The notes: generated by a model not told the origin, from the sequence alone. Counted from the stretch's first letter, positions 17,347 through 25,704 are shown. The stretch is 50,149 nucleotides of DNA from Sporosarcina sp. NCCP-2222 (GCF_023168145.1 NZ_BQYK01000005.1:1-50149); one strand, 5' to 3'. A program made the numbers and translations.

Positions 17347-18380
17347 CTCTGAAAACCACCGAGTCCAGTCACTATCAAACATCTGAAGAGAAGAAAGAAG
17401 TATTGATTGATGTAAAGAACGTCAAAAAATATTTCCCTATCAAAGGCGGCGTGTTGAAGCGTACAATCGGCCAATTAAAAGCGGTTGATGATGTTTCTTT
17501 TACTATTTATAAAGGCGAAACATTAGGGATTGTTGGGGAATCCGGTTCTGGCAAGTCAACATTGGGAAGGTTGTTGATTCGTCTGCTGGACCCGACCGAG
17601 GGCAAGATCATGTTCCAGAACGCGGATATCACCCATTTGAAACAGCGGCAGGTACGTCCGTATCGGCAGGATATGCAAATTGTATTTCAAGATCCTTTTG
17701 CCTCGCTGAATTCCAAAATGAGTGTCGAGCAGCTGATTGAGGAGCCCCTCATTGTCCAAGGACTTTTGAACAAAAAAGAACGCAAAGCGAGGATTTTGGA
17801 AATAATCGAGAAGGTCGGCTTGCGGCCAAGTGACCGGCAAAAGTATCCGCATGAGTTTTCCGGTGGCCAACGACAACGAATCAGCATCGCCCGAGCTTTG
17901 GTCTTAAAGCCTAAATTTGTCATTTGTGACGAACCCGTATCCGCGCTCGATGTTTCTATTCAAGCACAAGTACTCAATCTCATGAAAGATCTACAAGATG
18001 AGTTTGGCTTGACGTATCTTTTTATCGCACATGATTTGAGCGTTGTTAAACATATTAGCGAACGGGTAGCGGTCATGTATTTGGGACGTCTTGCCGAAAT
18101 TGCGCCAAAGAACCGGTTATACGAAAATCCGTTGCATCCCTATACGAAAGCGTTGCTGTCATCGATTCCAATTATCGATTTGGATGAAGAGGTTGGCAAA
18201 ATGAAACGGGAAAAAATTAAATTATCCGGGGATCTTCCAAGCCCCGCCAATCCACCATCGGGGTGTACGTTCCGGACAAGATGTCCTCAGGCACACGATC
18301 GATGCGCAATTGACCGGCCTGAGCTGATAGAGATTGAGGAAGACCATTTTGTTGCTTGTCATTTATATGACAGCAACTAA
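17343..18380 (+). CDS. appF: oligopeptide ABC transporter ATPase AppF
   Basis: A 345-residue second ATPase (OppF/DppF type), partner of AppD. Walker A is GESGSGKST, the signature FSGGQRQRIS, Walker B FVICDEPVSALD, and the C-terminal peptide-transporter Cys motif is GCTFRTRCPQAHDRC. Its ATG overlaps the appD stop (ATGA). A 136-bp gap without a terminator separates it from the binding-protein gene. Confidence 0.93.
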   Translation: MTLKTTESSHYQTSEEKKEVLIDVKNVKKYFPIKGGVLKRTIGQLKAVDDVSFTIYKGETLGIVGESGSGKSTLGRLLIRLLDPTEGKIMFQNADITHLKQRQVRPYRQDMQIVFQDPFASLNSKMSVEQLIEEPLIVQGLLNKKERKARILEIIEKVGLRPSDRQKYPHEFSGGQRQRISIARALVLKPKFVICDEPVSALDVSIQAQVLNLMKDLQDEFGLTYLFIAHDLSVVKHISERVAVMYLGRLAEIAPKNRLYENPLHPYTKALLSSIPIIDLDEEVGKMKREKIKLSGDLPSPANPPSGCTFRTRCPQAHDRCAIDRPELIEIEEDHFVACHLYDSN

Positions 18381-18516
18381 ATATACTCTAGGAAGCCTTC
18401 GTCCGTCCGCATAACAATAGGGATTTCCTTGTAGGGGGTGATGCAGCGAGTTGAGATGTCTGGCTTTCATACGAACTTCAGTTTTTCATCAAACAAAATA
18501 TAAAGGGGGATTTCAA

Positions 18517-20340
18517 TTGGTAAAACGAAGTAAACAGTACGTATTCCTTCTTCTTTTGCTATTGGTTTTCGGCATGGTGCTGGCAGCCTGCAATAAGGAA
18601 GAAGGCGAAGAGAAACCTGCCGAAGCAGAAAAGCCTACTGAAGAGACAAATACAGAAGAAGAGGCTGGCGCTTCTTCCGGCCCTAAGGAAGGCGGAACAA
18701 TTACTGGAGCTATGTACTCCGCTCCTACTGGTATGTTTAACCCTATATTTTATCAAGAAGCCTATGAAGCAAATATCCTTAATTTCACACATGAAGGCTT
18801 AGTTTCACAAGACGAGAATTTAGAGTTCACTCCGAGTCTTGCAAAGGAATGGAAAGTGAATGATGACCAAACCGAGATTACATTTACATTGGAAGAAGGC
18901 GTCAAGTGGCACGATGGAGAAGAATTTACTGCGCATGACGTAGTGTATACGTACAAAGCAATATCCGATCCGGATTATGTCAATGCCGGCGGGGTTCGTA
19001 CGAACTATGTAACACCACTGTTAGGGTATGACGAGTATGTGTCCGGTGAAACAGATGAGTTCATTGGCGTCGTTGCCGATAGCGACTACCAAGTTACTTT
19101 TAAATTCAAAGAACCTAACGTCACACCACTCTACACAGCAAGCTTCTCCATCATTCCTGAACATATCTTCAAGGACATCCCAGTTGCTGAAATCCCTGAA
19201 GCCGAAGCATCCTTGCAGCCAGGGAAAGTGATTGGAACAGGTCCTTTCAAATTTACAGATATGGTCGAGCGTGAACAATATGTTCTTGAGAAACATGGTG
19301 ACTACTGGCAAGGCGCTCCACACTTAGACAAAATTGTGTGGAAAGTGATCGCCCAATCGGTCATGACGGGCCTACTTGAAAAAGGCGAAATTGATTTCAT
19401 TGCTAGCCCAGGCGGTATTGCCCCGGCTGATTATGAAATGGTCAGCGAGTATGGCAATGTAACAATTATCGAACAGCCGGACTTCGGCTATCAGTTAATG
19501 GGCTTTAAACTTAACCACCGCACGACAGAGGATGTTGAATCCGGAGCTATTAATCCAGACAATTGGGTTCCGAATAAAAAATTGTCTAATCAGAAAGTCC
19601 GTCAAGCGATCGCTTACTCTGTAAATCGCCCAGGACTTGTAGGGGAAGGTCACGGGCAAGGATTGCTGCATGGCCGCGGCCAGCCAATTAATTCTCCAAT
19701 TGCGACCCAATTCTGGGTGTACGACGATAATGCAGCCGTTAACTACACGTACGATCCTGAAAAGGCGATGCAGATGCTAGATGAAGAAGGATATGTCGAT
19801 AAGGATGGAGACGGATTCCGTGAAGATCCGGAAGGAAATAAGTGGGTTCTTAATCTTGACTATCCGACTGGAAATGAATTACGCGAAAGATCAGCTCCAT
19901 TATTGAAGAATGATCTTGAAAAGGTCGGAATCCAAGTGAACATGCGACAGCCGAAGGAAATGTCTGCGTATGTACCAGATTTGACGAACGACAATACAGA
20001 CTTCGACCTTTATTTGATCGGCTGGACTCTCGGCAGTACCGACCCGGACCCATCCGGCCTATGGGGCACAAAGGTAGGCTATAACTTCTCCCGCTGGAAT
20101 AATCCGAAGTCTGAAGAGCTACTGCAGAAAGGCTTAAAAGCGCCTGAAGCATTCGACAAAGATTTCCGCGCAGAAGTTTACAAAGAATGGCAAAAGCTTT
20201 ACTCTGAAGATTTGCCGGCATTGTTATTATATGCACAAAACGCACTTTGGGCTTACAATGACCGAATTCAAGGAATTAAGCCAATGCCGCATACTATGTA
20301 TCAGGATGCTCACGAATGGTGGGTTGAGGACGCTAAGTAA
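18517..20340 (+). CDS. appA: oligopeptide-binding lipoprotein AppA
   Basis: This 607-residue extracytoplasmic solute-binding protein (SBP family 5) captures peptides for the App transporter. It begins with a lipoprotein signal (basic start, a run of leucines, lipobox LAAC with Cys25), then an acidic linker rich in Glu and Thr, then the binding domain. The start is TTG at 18517, seven bases after GGGGG; an ORF extension of 22 codons before it has no signal-peptide logic. A 10-bp hairpin follows in the appA-appB gap. Confidence 0.92.
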   Translation: MVKRSKQYVFLLLLLLVFGMVLAACNKEEGEEKPAEAEKPTEETNTEEEAGASSGPKEGGTITGAMYSAPTGMFNPIFYQEAYEANILNFTHEGLVSQDENLEFTPSLAKEWKVNDDQTEITFTLEEGVKWHDGEEFTAHDVVYTYKAISDPDYVNAGGVRTNYVTPLLGYDEYVSGETDEFIGVVADSDYQVTFKFKEPNVTPLYTASFSIIPEHIFKDIPVAEIPEAEASLQPGKVIGTGPFKFTDMVEREQYVLEKHGDYWQGAPHLDKIVWKVIAQSVMTGLLEKGEIDFIASPGGIAPADYEMVSEYGNVTIIEQPDFGYQLMGFKLNHRTTEDVESGAINPDNWVPNKKLSNQKVRQAIAYSVNRPGLVGEGHGQGLLHGRGQPINSPIATQFWVYDDNAAVNYTYDPEKAMQMLDEEGYVDKDGDGFREDPEGNKWVLNLDYPTGNELRERSAPLLKNDLEKVGIQVNMRQPKEMSAYVPDLTNDNTDFDLYLIGWTLGSTDPDPSGLWGTKVGYNFSRWNNPKSEELLQKGLKAPEAFDKDFRAEVYKEWQKLYSEDLPALLLYAQNALWAYNDRIQGIKPMPHTMYQDAHEWWVEDAK

Positions 20341-20355
20341 TTGAAGACACTGTGG

Positions 20356-20383
20356 GAGTATGCCGGCTGGATGCGGCATACTC
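20356..20383 (+). repeat. intercistronic hairpin between appA and appB
   Basis: GAGTATGCCG pairs perfectly with CGGCATACTC over 10 bp with an 8-base loop. No T-run follows, so it is more likely an mRNA stabiliser or partial attenuator that keeps the binding-protein message in excess than a full terminator. Confidence 0.75.
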
Positions 20384-20407
20384 TCCCTCTTCATGGGAGG
20401 ATAAAAA

Positions 20408-21373
20408 ATGTACCAGTATATCATACGTAGAATTTTAGTATTCATCCCCATGCTGCTAGCCCTTTCCATCATCGTATTCGGACTGGCAAAAGCTGCTCCC
20501 GGCGATCCGTTCTCAGGCAAGATTCTTGATCCGAATGTTGACCCGATCGTATACGAACAGCAACGCGCAGCACTTGGCCTTGATAAATCGATTCCGGAAC
20601 AATATTTGACGTGGGTCTCTTCCGTGGCCAAAGGCAATTTCGGGAAATCAATTACGTATAACGGCCGCTCAGTTGAAAGCCTGATTAAAGAGCGCGTTAA
20701 AAATACCGTTTACCTAGGATTGTTCTCTCTTGGCATAACCTTGATCGTAGCCATTCCAATCGGCATCTATTCCGCCCGTCATCCTTATTCGATTCTTGAC
20801 TATGGGGCAACGACTTTCGGTTTCTTCGGTTTGGCAGTACCCAATTTCTTTTTCGGTCTGGTAGCCATCTATTTGCTCTCTATCAATCTTGGCTGGTTTC
20901 CCGCACAAGGCACCGTTTCAAGCAACGACTTGTCCGGTTTCGCGGAGTTCAAAGACCGAATTCATCATATGGTCCTCCCTGGCCTAACTTTGGGACTGGC
21001 AGGAACCGCCACCTATATGCGGTATATGCGCTCTGAAGTAATGGACGTGCTCGGCAGCGATTATATACGGACCGCAAAAGCAAAAGGAATGAGCGACCGG
21101 AACGTTTTGTATAAGCATACGCTCCGGAATGCCATGATTCCAATCATCACGTTAATGGGATTTGAATTCGGGGCTCTCTTGGGCGGCGCTATCATTACCG
21201 AACAGGTTTTTAATTTTCCTGGTCTCGGAACACTGTTCATCGGCTCTGTCGTGAATCGTGATTATCCCGTCATTATGGCAATTGCCCTTCTGCTTGGAGT
21301 CGCCATACTTGTCGGAAATCTATTAGCAGATATTTTCTACAGCATTGTCGATCCGAGGATCCGCTATGATTGA
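20408..21373 (+). CDS. appB: oligopeptide ABC permease AppB
   Basis: A 321-residue membrane permease of the DppB/OppB type with about six helices. The cytoplasmic EAA loop is seen in DYIRTAKAKGMSDRNVLYKH, followed by LRNAMIP, and the C-terminus has FNFPGLGTLFIGSVVNRDYP. It pairs with AppC to form the channel. GGGAGG sits just upstream of the ATG. Confidence 0.94.
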   Translation: MYQYIIRRILVFIPMLLALSIIVFGLAKAAPGDPFSGKILDPNVDPIVYEQQRAALGLDKSIPEQYLTWVSSVAKGNFGKSITYNGRSVESLIKERVKNTVYLGLFSLGITLIVAIPIGIYSARHPYSILDYGATTFGFFGLAVPNFFFGLVAIYLLSINLGWFPAQGTVSSNDLSGFAEFKDRIHHMVLPGLTLGLAGTATYMRYMRSEVMDVLGSDYIRTAKAKGMSDRNVLYKHTLRNAMIPIITLMGFEFGALLGGAIITEQVFNFPGLGTLFIGSVVNRDYPVIMAIALLLGVAILVGNLLADIFYSIVDPRIRYD

Positions 21374-21384
21374 GGTGAATACTA

Positions 21385-22302
21385 ATGCAATCCATATCTA
21401 ATAATGAACGTCCCACAGAAGAACTAACGCTTGACATGGACCGGAAACATAGAAGCCCCTTCCAATTATCAATGCGTCGCTTCATGCGGAACAAACTCGC
21501 CATTGCGGGACTCGTGGTTCTGACACTTATCGTCTGCGCGTCTGTCTTTGCACCTTTGCTGACAGAATATGACCCAGAGGAAGCAAACTTGTTAATGGTT
21601 GAGCAAAAACCGAGCAGTGACCATATTCTAGGAACGGACAGCTCTGGACGAGATAATTTTGCCCGGCTGCTCTACGGTTCCCGCATCTCTTTGACCATAG
21701 GATTCAGTGCGATGCTCTTTACCGTATTAATCGGGCTCATTATGGGAGCGGTTAGCGGCTACTACGGCGGAATTATCGACAACATCGTCATGCGCATTAC
21801 CGATTTGATCCTGGCTCTCCCTTTCATCGTCTTGGCGATGACCATCATGGCACTCCTCGAAAAAGTGACGATTGGGCTCTTCATCGTCATTATTGCAGTG
21901 ACCGCCTGGCCTTCCCTCGCCCGAATTGTTCGAGGGACATTCCTCTCACTGCGTGAACAAGAATTTGTGTTAGGAGCCAGGGCAATTGGTGCCAGGGATT
22001 CACGAATCATTTTCAGGCACTTCATACCGAACGCCATAGGTCCTATCATCGTTAACGCTACATTAATGATGGCTTCCATGATTTTGTTTGAATCAGGCTT
22101 AAGCTTCATTGGGATGGGCATACCGCAACCGACACCGACTTGGGGCAACATGATTTCAGAAGCTCAAAACATCCGGGTTCTCCGGTACCATCCTGAAGCA
22201 TGGATTCCACCTGGACTCAGCATTCTAATCACAGTACTGGCGATCAATTTTATTGGAGATGGATTGCGAGATGCATTCGATCCGAAAAGCGACAGAAGAT
22301 AA
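21385..22302 (+). CDS. appC: oligopeptide ABC permease AppC
   Basis: A 305-residue permease of the DppC/OppC type, with the N-terminal OppC_N region (FMRNKLAIAGLVVL), the HILGTDSSGRDNFARLLYGS motif and the EAA loop (FVLGARAIGARDSRIIFRH). It lies 11 bp after appB and ends the operon before a strong terminator. Confidence 0.94.
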   Translation: MQSISNNERPTEELTLDMDRKHRSPFQLSMRRFMRNKLAIAGLVVLTLIVCASVFAPLLTEYDPEEANLLMVEQKPSSDHILGTDSSGRDNFARLLYGSRISLTIGFSAMLFTVLIGLIMGAVSGYYGGIIDNIVMRITDLILALPFIVLAMTIMALLEKVTIGLFIVIIAVTAWPSLARIVRGTFLSLREQEFVLGARAIGARDSRIIFRHFIPNAIGPIIVNATLMMASMILFESGLSFIGMGIPQPTPTWGNMISEAQNIRVLRYHPEAWIPPGLSILITVLAINFIGDGLRDAFDPKSDRR

Positions 22303-22346
22303 GGAGAGCATCCCAAAAACAATCGATCAGTTTTTCAAAAAATGAA

Positions 22347-22387
22347 GAGGCCTATTCTGTTTCGTATTAACAGAATAGGCCTCTTTT
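22347..22387 (+). terminator. terminator of the app operon
   Basis: A 15-bp perfect stem (22347-22361 with 22369-22383, beginning GAGGCCTATT) with a 7-base loop is followed by TTTT. Confidence 0.94.
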
Positions 22388-22636
22388 CCTCTGTTAATTT
22401 CCGAATCGGTCCTGGATATTGGGACCACCTTATGAAGTCATCTGTCACAAAAGAAAAATCCCTTGGTTTCACTTGGAAAGAACGGTACTCCAAATATCGT
22501 TGATGGAAGATAATTTTAATATCCAACAAAAACACAAAAAAATTCCACATGGACTTCCACACCTTAAAAACATGGTGAAAACAGCTTTTCAAGCAAGCAA
22601 GCATTGATTCTTACATCATATTTTTTCTAACACAAT
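22388..22636. other. intergenic region, no feature seen
   Basis: A/T-rich sequence between the app terminator and the sigma-B-like promoter. Open frames on both strands lack ribosome sites; I see nothing that I can support. Confidence 0.4.
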
Positions 22637-22662
22637 GTTTAATATAAAGTACTTCAGGGAAC
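22637..22662 (+). promoter_or_regulatory. sigma-B-type promoter of the KGG stress gene
   Basis: GTTTAA (22637-22642) and GGGAAC (22657-22662) are separated by 14 bp, close to the Bacillus sigma-B consensus GTTTAA-N12-15-GGGWAW. The downstream gene is of the GsiB class, a classic sigma-B target, which supports the call. Confidence 0.72.
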
Positions 22663-22711
22663 TAAAACAATAGCAACACGATACTACTATTTTCAAAGGA
22701 GGACTTTACAA

Positions 22712-23008
22712 ATGGCTAACAACGACAACAACAAAGACAACAAAATGACGGTGGAAGAAGCAGGACGTAAAGGCGGAGAAGCAACTTCCGAGAAACATGG
22801 TAGAGACTTCTACGAGGAAATCGGCAAAAAAGGCGGAGAAGCAACAGCCCGCAATCATGATAAGGAATTTTACCAAGAAATCGGTAAAAAAGGTGGAGAA
22901 GCCCGTGCCCAACAGCATGATGGCAACACCGAAGACGGCAAAATGAGCTTGGAAGAAGCCGGTGAAAAAGGCGGAGAAGCTCGCGCTAAACAGCGTAAAA
23001 ACGATTAA
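22712..23008 (+). CDS. KGG-repeat general stress protein (GsiB-like)
   Basis: A 98-residue, highly hydrophilic protein with four copies of the stress-protein motif G-x-K-G-G-E-A (RKGGEAT, KKGGEAT, KKGGEAR, EKGGEAR), spaced about 20 residues apart. This is the KGG/LEA-like repeat of Bacillus GsiB, linked to general stress and desiccation tolerance. AAAGGAGGA precedes the ATG, a sigma-B-like promoter lies upstream and a strong terminator follows, so it is monocistronic. Confidence 0.9.
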   Translation: MANNDNNKDNKMTVEEAGRKGGEATSEKHGRDFYEEIGKKGGEATARNHDKEFYQEIGKKGGEARAQQHDGNTEDGKMSLEEAGEKGGEARAKQRKND

Positions 23009-23023
23009 TAACAGATGTTATGG

Positions 23024-23054
23024 GAAGCCCCGATTAACGGGGCTTCTTTTTTTT
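23024..23054 (+). terminator. terminator of the stress gene
   Basis: GAAGCCCC / GGGGCTTC (8 bp, 7-base loop) is followed by eight T. Confidence 0.95.
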
Positions 23055-23149
23055 GCAGTTCTCATTCATTTTTTCATGCCCTTTATATATGAATCAAAAC
23101 CTGTCAATTTATAGTATCAAATTTCGAAAACATGCATTATTTTCCGTAC

Positions 23150-23178
23150 GAATAAATTTTGCTCAACCGTCCATATTA
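23150..23178 (+). promoter_or_regulatory. possible sigma-G promoter of the SASP gene
   Basis: GAATA (23150-23154) and CATATTA (23172-23178), 17 bp apart, match the forespore sigma-G consensus. The weakness is position: transcription would start at about 23185, at the ribosome site GGAGGTG itself, leaving almost no leader. Confidence 0.4.
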
Positions 23179-23197
23179 ACTTTGGAGGTGAAAACCA

Positions 23198-23386
<189 letters not shown>

Positions 23387-23395
23387 TTAAGCGAC

Positions 23396-23428
23396 AAAAA
23401 CCGCCGGGAAATAATCCAGGCGGTTTTT
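23396..23428. terminator. bidirectional terminator
   Basis: AAAAACCGCC / GGCGGTTTTT forms a 10-bp stem with T-runs in both directions. It can end both the SASP gene on the plus strand and the small-ORF cluster on the minus strand. Confidence 0.88.
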
Positions 23429-23434
23429 GTTGTA

Positions 23435-23578
23435 TTACAGGAAGAAAGCCCAGATGGCAGACAACTTCCACTTCTTTTCACTTTTCTGGCGGATTTCAGT
23501 TCCACGATGATTACGTGCTCTCTGTTGCAAATCCTCCATATGGCGTAATATAACTTCTCTATCGATATGTTGTTGCAT
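23435..23578 (-). CDS. small basic protein, 47 residues, unknown
   Basis: I do not recognise this protein. It starts MQQHIDREVILRHMEDLQQR and ends in a hydrophobic KLSAIWAFFL tail, with a basic, helix-prone middle. AGAGGAGAA precedes the ATG (a slightly long spacing), and the frame ends just before the shared bidirectional terminator. It is the last of a series of very short minus-strand ORFs. Position next to spore and stress genes hints at a sporulation role, but that is inference. Confidence 0.5.
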   Translation of the reverse strand: MQQHIDREVILRHMEDLQQRARNHRGTEIRQKSEKKWKLSAIWAFFL

Positions 23579-23617
23579 AATATTTTATTCTCCTCTTTGA
23601 CGGAGAAGGAACTTCAA

Positions 23618-23728
23618 TTATTTTCTGGGCAATGGTATCCCAAAATCCTCGGGTGAAGAATCCCACTCCGTTTTCACATTTGTATTTTTTCGTTTGTTTG
23701 ACTCATTTGACGTCCATAACTTAATCAT
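23618..23728 (-). CDS. small hydrophilic protein, 36 residues, unknown
   Basis: The frame begins MIKLWTSNESNKRKN and ends EDFGIPLPRK. An excellent ribosome site, AGGAGGAAAATGAA, stands directly before the ATG, which is the main support for it being real. It is charged, with no membrane segment, and resembles small SASP-like peptides only in size and composition. No family recognised. Confidence 0.5.
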   Translation of the reverse strand: MIKLWTSNESNKRKNTNVKTEWDSSPEDFGIPLPRK

Positions 23729-23780
23729 TTCATTTTCCTCCTTTTTTTATTCATTCCATTTCGTTGACTTGCGGTTTTCA

Positions 23781-23837
23781 CTAACCGTCTTCTACATATT
23801 CCTTGATCGCAAACTTGATATTACATACCTTTTCCAT
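23781..23837 (-). CDS. micro-ORF, 18 residues
   Basis: MEKVCNIKFAIKEYVEDG is preceded by AAAGGAGTG at about nine bases. At 18 codons the case rests on the ribosome site and on its place in a series of similar short ORFs. It could equally be a leader peptide for the 36- and 47-residue genes that follow. Confidence 0.3.
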   Translation of the reverse strand: MEKVCNIKFAIKEYVEDG

Positions 23838-23868
23838 GTTGATGCACTCCTTTAATTTATTTATGTCA

Positions 23869-23882
23869 CACGCTTTTGCGTG
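23869..23882. repeat. CACGC/GCGTG palindrome echoing the next terminator
   Basis: CACGC-TTTT-GCGTG upstream of the 18-codon ORF resembles the nearby terminator hairpin (CACACGC-CTTTTGC-GCGTGTG at 23911-23939). It may be a partial duplication of that hairpin. Confidence 0.4.
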
Positions 23883-23904
23883 GGGACACCCTCATTTTTA
23901 GACA

Positions 23905-23939
23905 CAAAAAAGCACACGCCTTTTGCATAAGCGTGTGCT
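23905..23939 (-). terminator. terminator of the 35-codon membrane peptide gene
   Basis: AGCACACGC / GCGTGTGCT (9 bp) is followed on the minus strand by six T (23905-23910). Confidence 0.9.
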
Positions 23940-24046
23940 CATAGTAAAAGAACGGCAAATCCTGCCATTCCAAGTGTCAAAATTAATTGATTACCAAGCG
24001 GAACGGCACGAATACAATATGGAAATGGTGTTGGAAAAAATAACAT
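23939..24046 (-). CDS. small membrane peptide, 35 residues, unknown
   Basis: The frame starts MLFFPTPFPYCIRAVPLGNQ and ends in a hydrophobic helix (LILTLGMAGFAVLLL). It has its own TTGACA promoter (24099-24128) and terminator, so a complete transcription unit surrounds it. The ribosome site GGGAGG is 17 bases from this ATG, but 10 bases from another ATG in a different frame (24053), which opens only 20 codons ending at 23991. Either the 20-codon frame is a leader coupled to this one, or only one of the two is real. No family recognised. Confidence 0.5.
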   Translation of the reverse strand: MLFFPTPFPYCIRAVPLGNQLILTLGMAGFAVLLL

Positions 24047-24098
24047 TAGTCATGATAATCGTACCTCCCTTTCTTGATTTGGTGGATCTAACTTCTTG

Positions 24099-24128
24099 AG
24101 GATAGCATTTCCAGTTACTCATTGTCAA
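24099..24128 (-). promoter_or_regulatory. sigma-A promoter of the small membrane peptide unit
   Basis: A consensus -35 TTGACA (24123-24128) and a -10 TATCCT (24099-24104) are separated by 18 bp on the minus strand. Confidence 0.6.
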
Positions 24129-24151
24129 TACTTTTCATATATTTTTTTAAG

Positions 24152-24176
24152 ATAATGAATTCGATCTATTCATTAT
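24152..24176. repeat. 9-bp inverted repeat
   Basis: ATAATGAAT-TCGATCT-ATTCATTAT is a perfect inverted repeat in the divergent region between the membrane-peptide unit and the squalene-synthase-like gene. With no T-run it is more like an operator than a terminator. Confidence 0.5.
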
Positions 24177-24309
24177 TCCTTTCCTCTAGACCAAATTAGG
24201 ATTGCTCCAAATGCAGTTTCTGGATTGGCATGTGTCCACTTAAATAGTGTATGATGGATAGTATGTAAATGTGATTTTTGAACGTGTTTAGTTAAAGGAG
24301 GGAGTTTAC

Positions 24310-25137
24310 TTGATTACCGATACAAAATTGCAAAAAGAAGCGATGCGCGTATTGAAACAAACGAGCAGAACCTTTTATATACCGATTAAACTTCTAAACC
24401 CGACATTGCGGATGGCAGTTGGATCAGCCTACCTATGCATGCGCGCCATTGATGAAATCGAAGACCATGAACAGCTGGATGCTGGCGTGAAACAGCAGTT
24501 GCTTGAGGAAACCGGAGCAATGCTGGCGAATGGATTTGACAAAGAAGCCTACCTTCAACTTCTCTCCCCTTATGCAGAGCTGCTGCCTGAAGTGACGTTG
24601 CGTTTGGACGATTGGCTCACAGTCTGCCCTGCAGATTACGTCGATAAAGTTAAAGACTCGACAAGCATCATGGCAGCAGGAATGGCCAAATGGGTCGGAA
24701 AAGCATTCTTAGTCCAAACGAAAGAGGACTTGGATGAATATACATATTATGTGGCAGGACTCGTCGGTGTCATGTTGTCGGATATTTGGAAGCAGTATGA
24801 TGGCACAGAAACCGATCAGGAACTTGCCATTGGATATGGACGCGGCCTACAGGCAGTAAACATCTTACGGAACCAAGAAGAAGATTCGGAACGCGGTGTC
24901 CGGTTCTTCCCTGCCGGATGGACAAGAGCAGACATGTTTGCTTACGCGGAAGCCAACTTGCGGATGGCAGATGAATATATTGAATCCATTTCGACAAAAA
25001 ACATTTTACTCTTCTGCAATATTCCTCTTGCTCTGGCAAAACGAACTTTGCATGCTTTGAAGAGCGGTGAAGACAAGATGAAACGGGATGAAGTCGTGTC
25101 GACAGTCGATGAGATATTAAAAGAATATGAGGCATAA
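24310..25137 (+). CDS. squalene/phytoene synthase-like protein
   Basis: A 275-residue all-helical protein of the trans-prenyl head-to-head synthase family. Visible are SRTFYIPIKLL near the N-terminus, the first Asp-rich motif AIDEIEDH (Asp48 to Asp52) and the second region NILRNQEEDSERG (about 184-196). In most members the second motif reads NILRD; here the Asp is Asn188, although Asp192 is kept, so catalysis is uncertain. The start is TTG with AAAGGAGGGA upstream. It stands alone with its own terminator and has no carotenoid or hopanoid genes beside it, so I give no pathway. Confidence 0.75.
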   Translation: MITDTKLQKEAMRVLKQTSRTFYIPIKLLNPTLRMAVGSAYLCMRAIDEIEDHEQLDAGVKQQLLEETGAMLANGFDKEAYLQLLSPYAELLPEVTLRLDDWLTVCPADYVDKVKDSTSIMAAGMAKWVGKAFLVQTKEDLDEYTYYVAGLVGVMLSDIWKQYDGTETDQELAIGYGRGLQAVNILRNQEEDSERGVRFFPAGWTRADMFAYAEANLRMADEYIESISTKNILLFCNIPLALAKRTLHALKSGEDKMKRDEVVSTVDEILKEYEA

Positions 25138-25142
25138 TTCGG

Positions 25143-25179
25143 GAATGCAGGCGCTCCAACTGGTGCTTGCATTCTTTTT
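25143..25179 (+). terminator. terminator of the squalene-synthase-like gene
   Basis: GAATGCAGGCGC pairs with GGTGCTTGCATTC in a long stem, followed by five T. Confidence 0.9.
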
Positions 25180-25249
25180 CGTGTTCCCTAACAATAAACA
25201 ACATCCACGCATAAAATAATGGAGATGAGATGAAGCGGGGGGTGGAATC

Positions 25250-25552
25250 GTGAATAAAGACGGGCTGTTTTATCAAGCTGATAACGGATCAACATACGAC
25301 GAGGTGCTCATAGCGAAACTCGCATTCATCGGAAGTCTGCTTGCAACAATCGGCGATGGGATTACTACTATTTCGGCTGCGATGGCGCTTGAGAATTTAG
25401 CGAACAGCAATGCGAAGTCTTCAGGGAACGGGAATTCCTCAGGGAATGACTCTAACCGGGGCAACGACTTGGAAAAGATGCAGCAACAATTGGACGCATT
25501 AACTAAAGAAATGGCTCAAATGAAGCGTTCATCCAATCCGAGAAGATGGTAA
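25250..25552 (+). CDS. conserved small protein of unknown function
   Basis: A 100-residue protein with a hydrophobic segment (about residues 20-48, LIAKLAFIGSLLATIGDGIT), a Ser/Asn/Gly linker and a short coiled-coil-like end (LEKMQQQLDALTKEMAQMKR). The design resembles short Bacillales proteins of unknown role with a DEVLIAKL-type start. GTG is the start, four bases after GGGGGGTGG. No function assigned. Confidence 0.65.
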   Translation: MNKDGLFYQADNGSTYDEVLIAKLAFIGSLLATIGDGITTISAAMALENLANSNAKSSGNGNSSGNDSNRGNDLEKMQQQLDALTKEMAQMKRSSNPRRW

Positions 25553-25567
25553 CCGGTAGAGACTCCC

Positions 25568-25607
25568 AAAAAAAGAACGCTTCGGAACATACTGCTTCCT
25601 AGCGTTC
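25568..25607 (-). terminator. terminator on the minus strand (ABC-F gene)
   Basis: GAACGCT / AGCGTTC (25575-25581 with 25601-25607) with an inner GGAA/TTCC extension is followed on the minus strand by seven T. It lies about 120 bases past the ABC-F stop and can also stop leftward read-through. Confidence 0.8.
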
Positions 25608-25630
25608 ATTAAAAGGCGCGATACTTATAA

Positions 25631-25704
25631 GGCAATCATTTGGAATTCAAGCAGATGACCGGCAACATTTGATGGTTCTTTTCAAATATGCACAAATGAT
25701 TGCC
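25631..25704. repeat. distant inverted repeat downstream of the ABC-F gene
   Basis: GGCAATCATTT (25631-25641) and AAATGATTGCC (25694-25704) are perfect 11-bp complements 52 bases apart. No T-run adjoins either arm. Confidence 0.55.
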
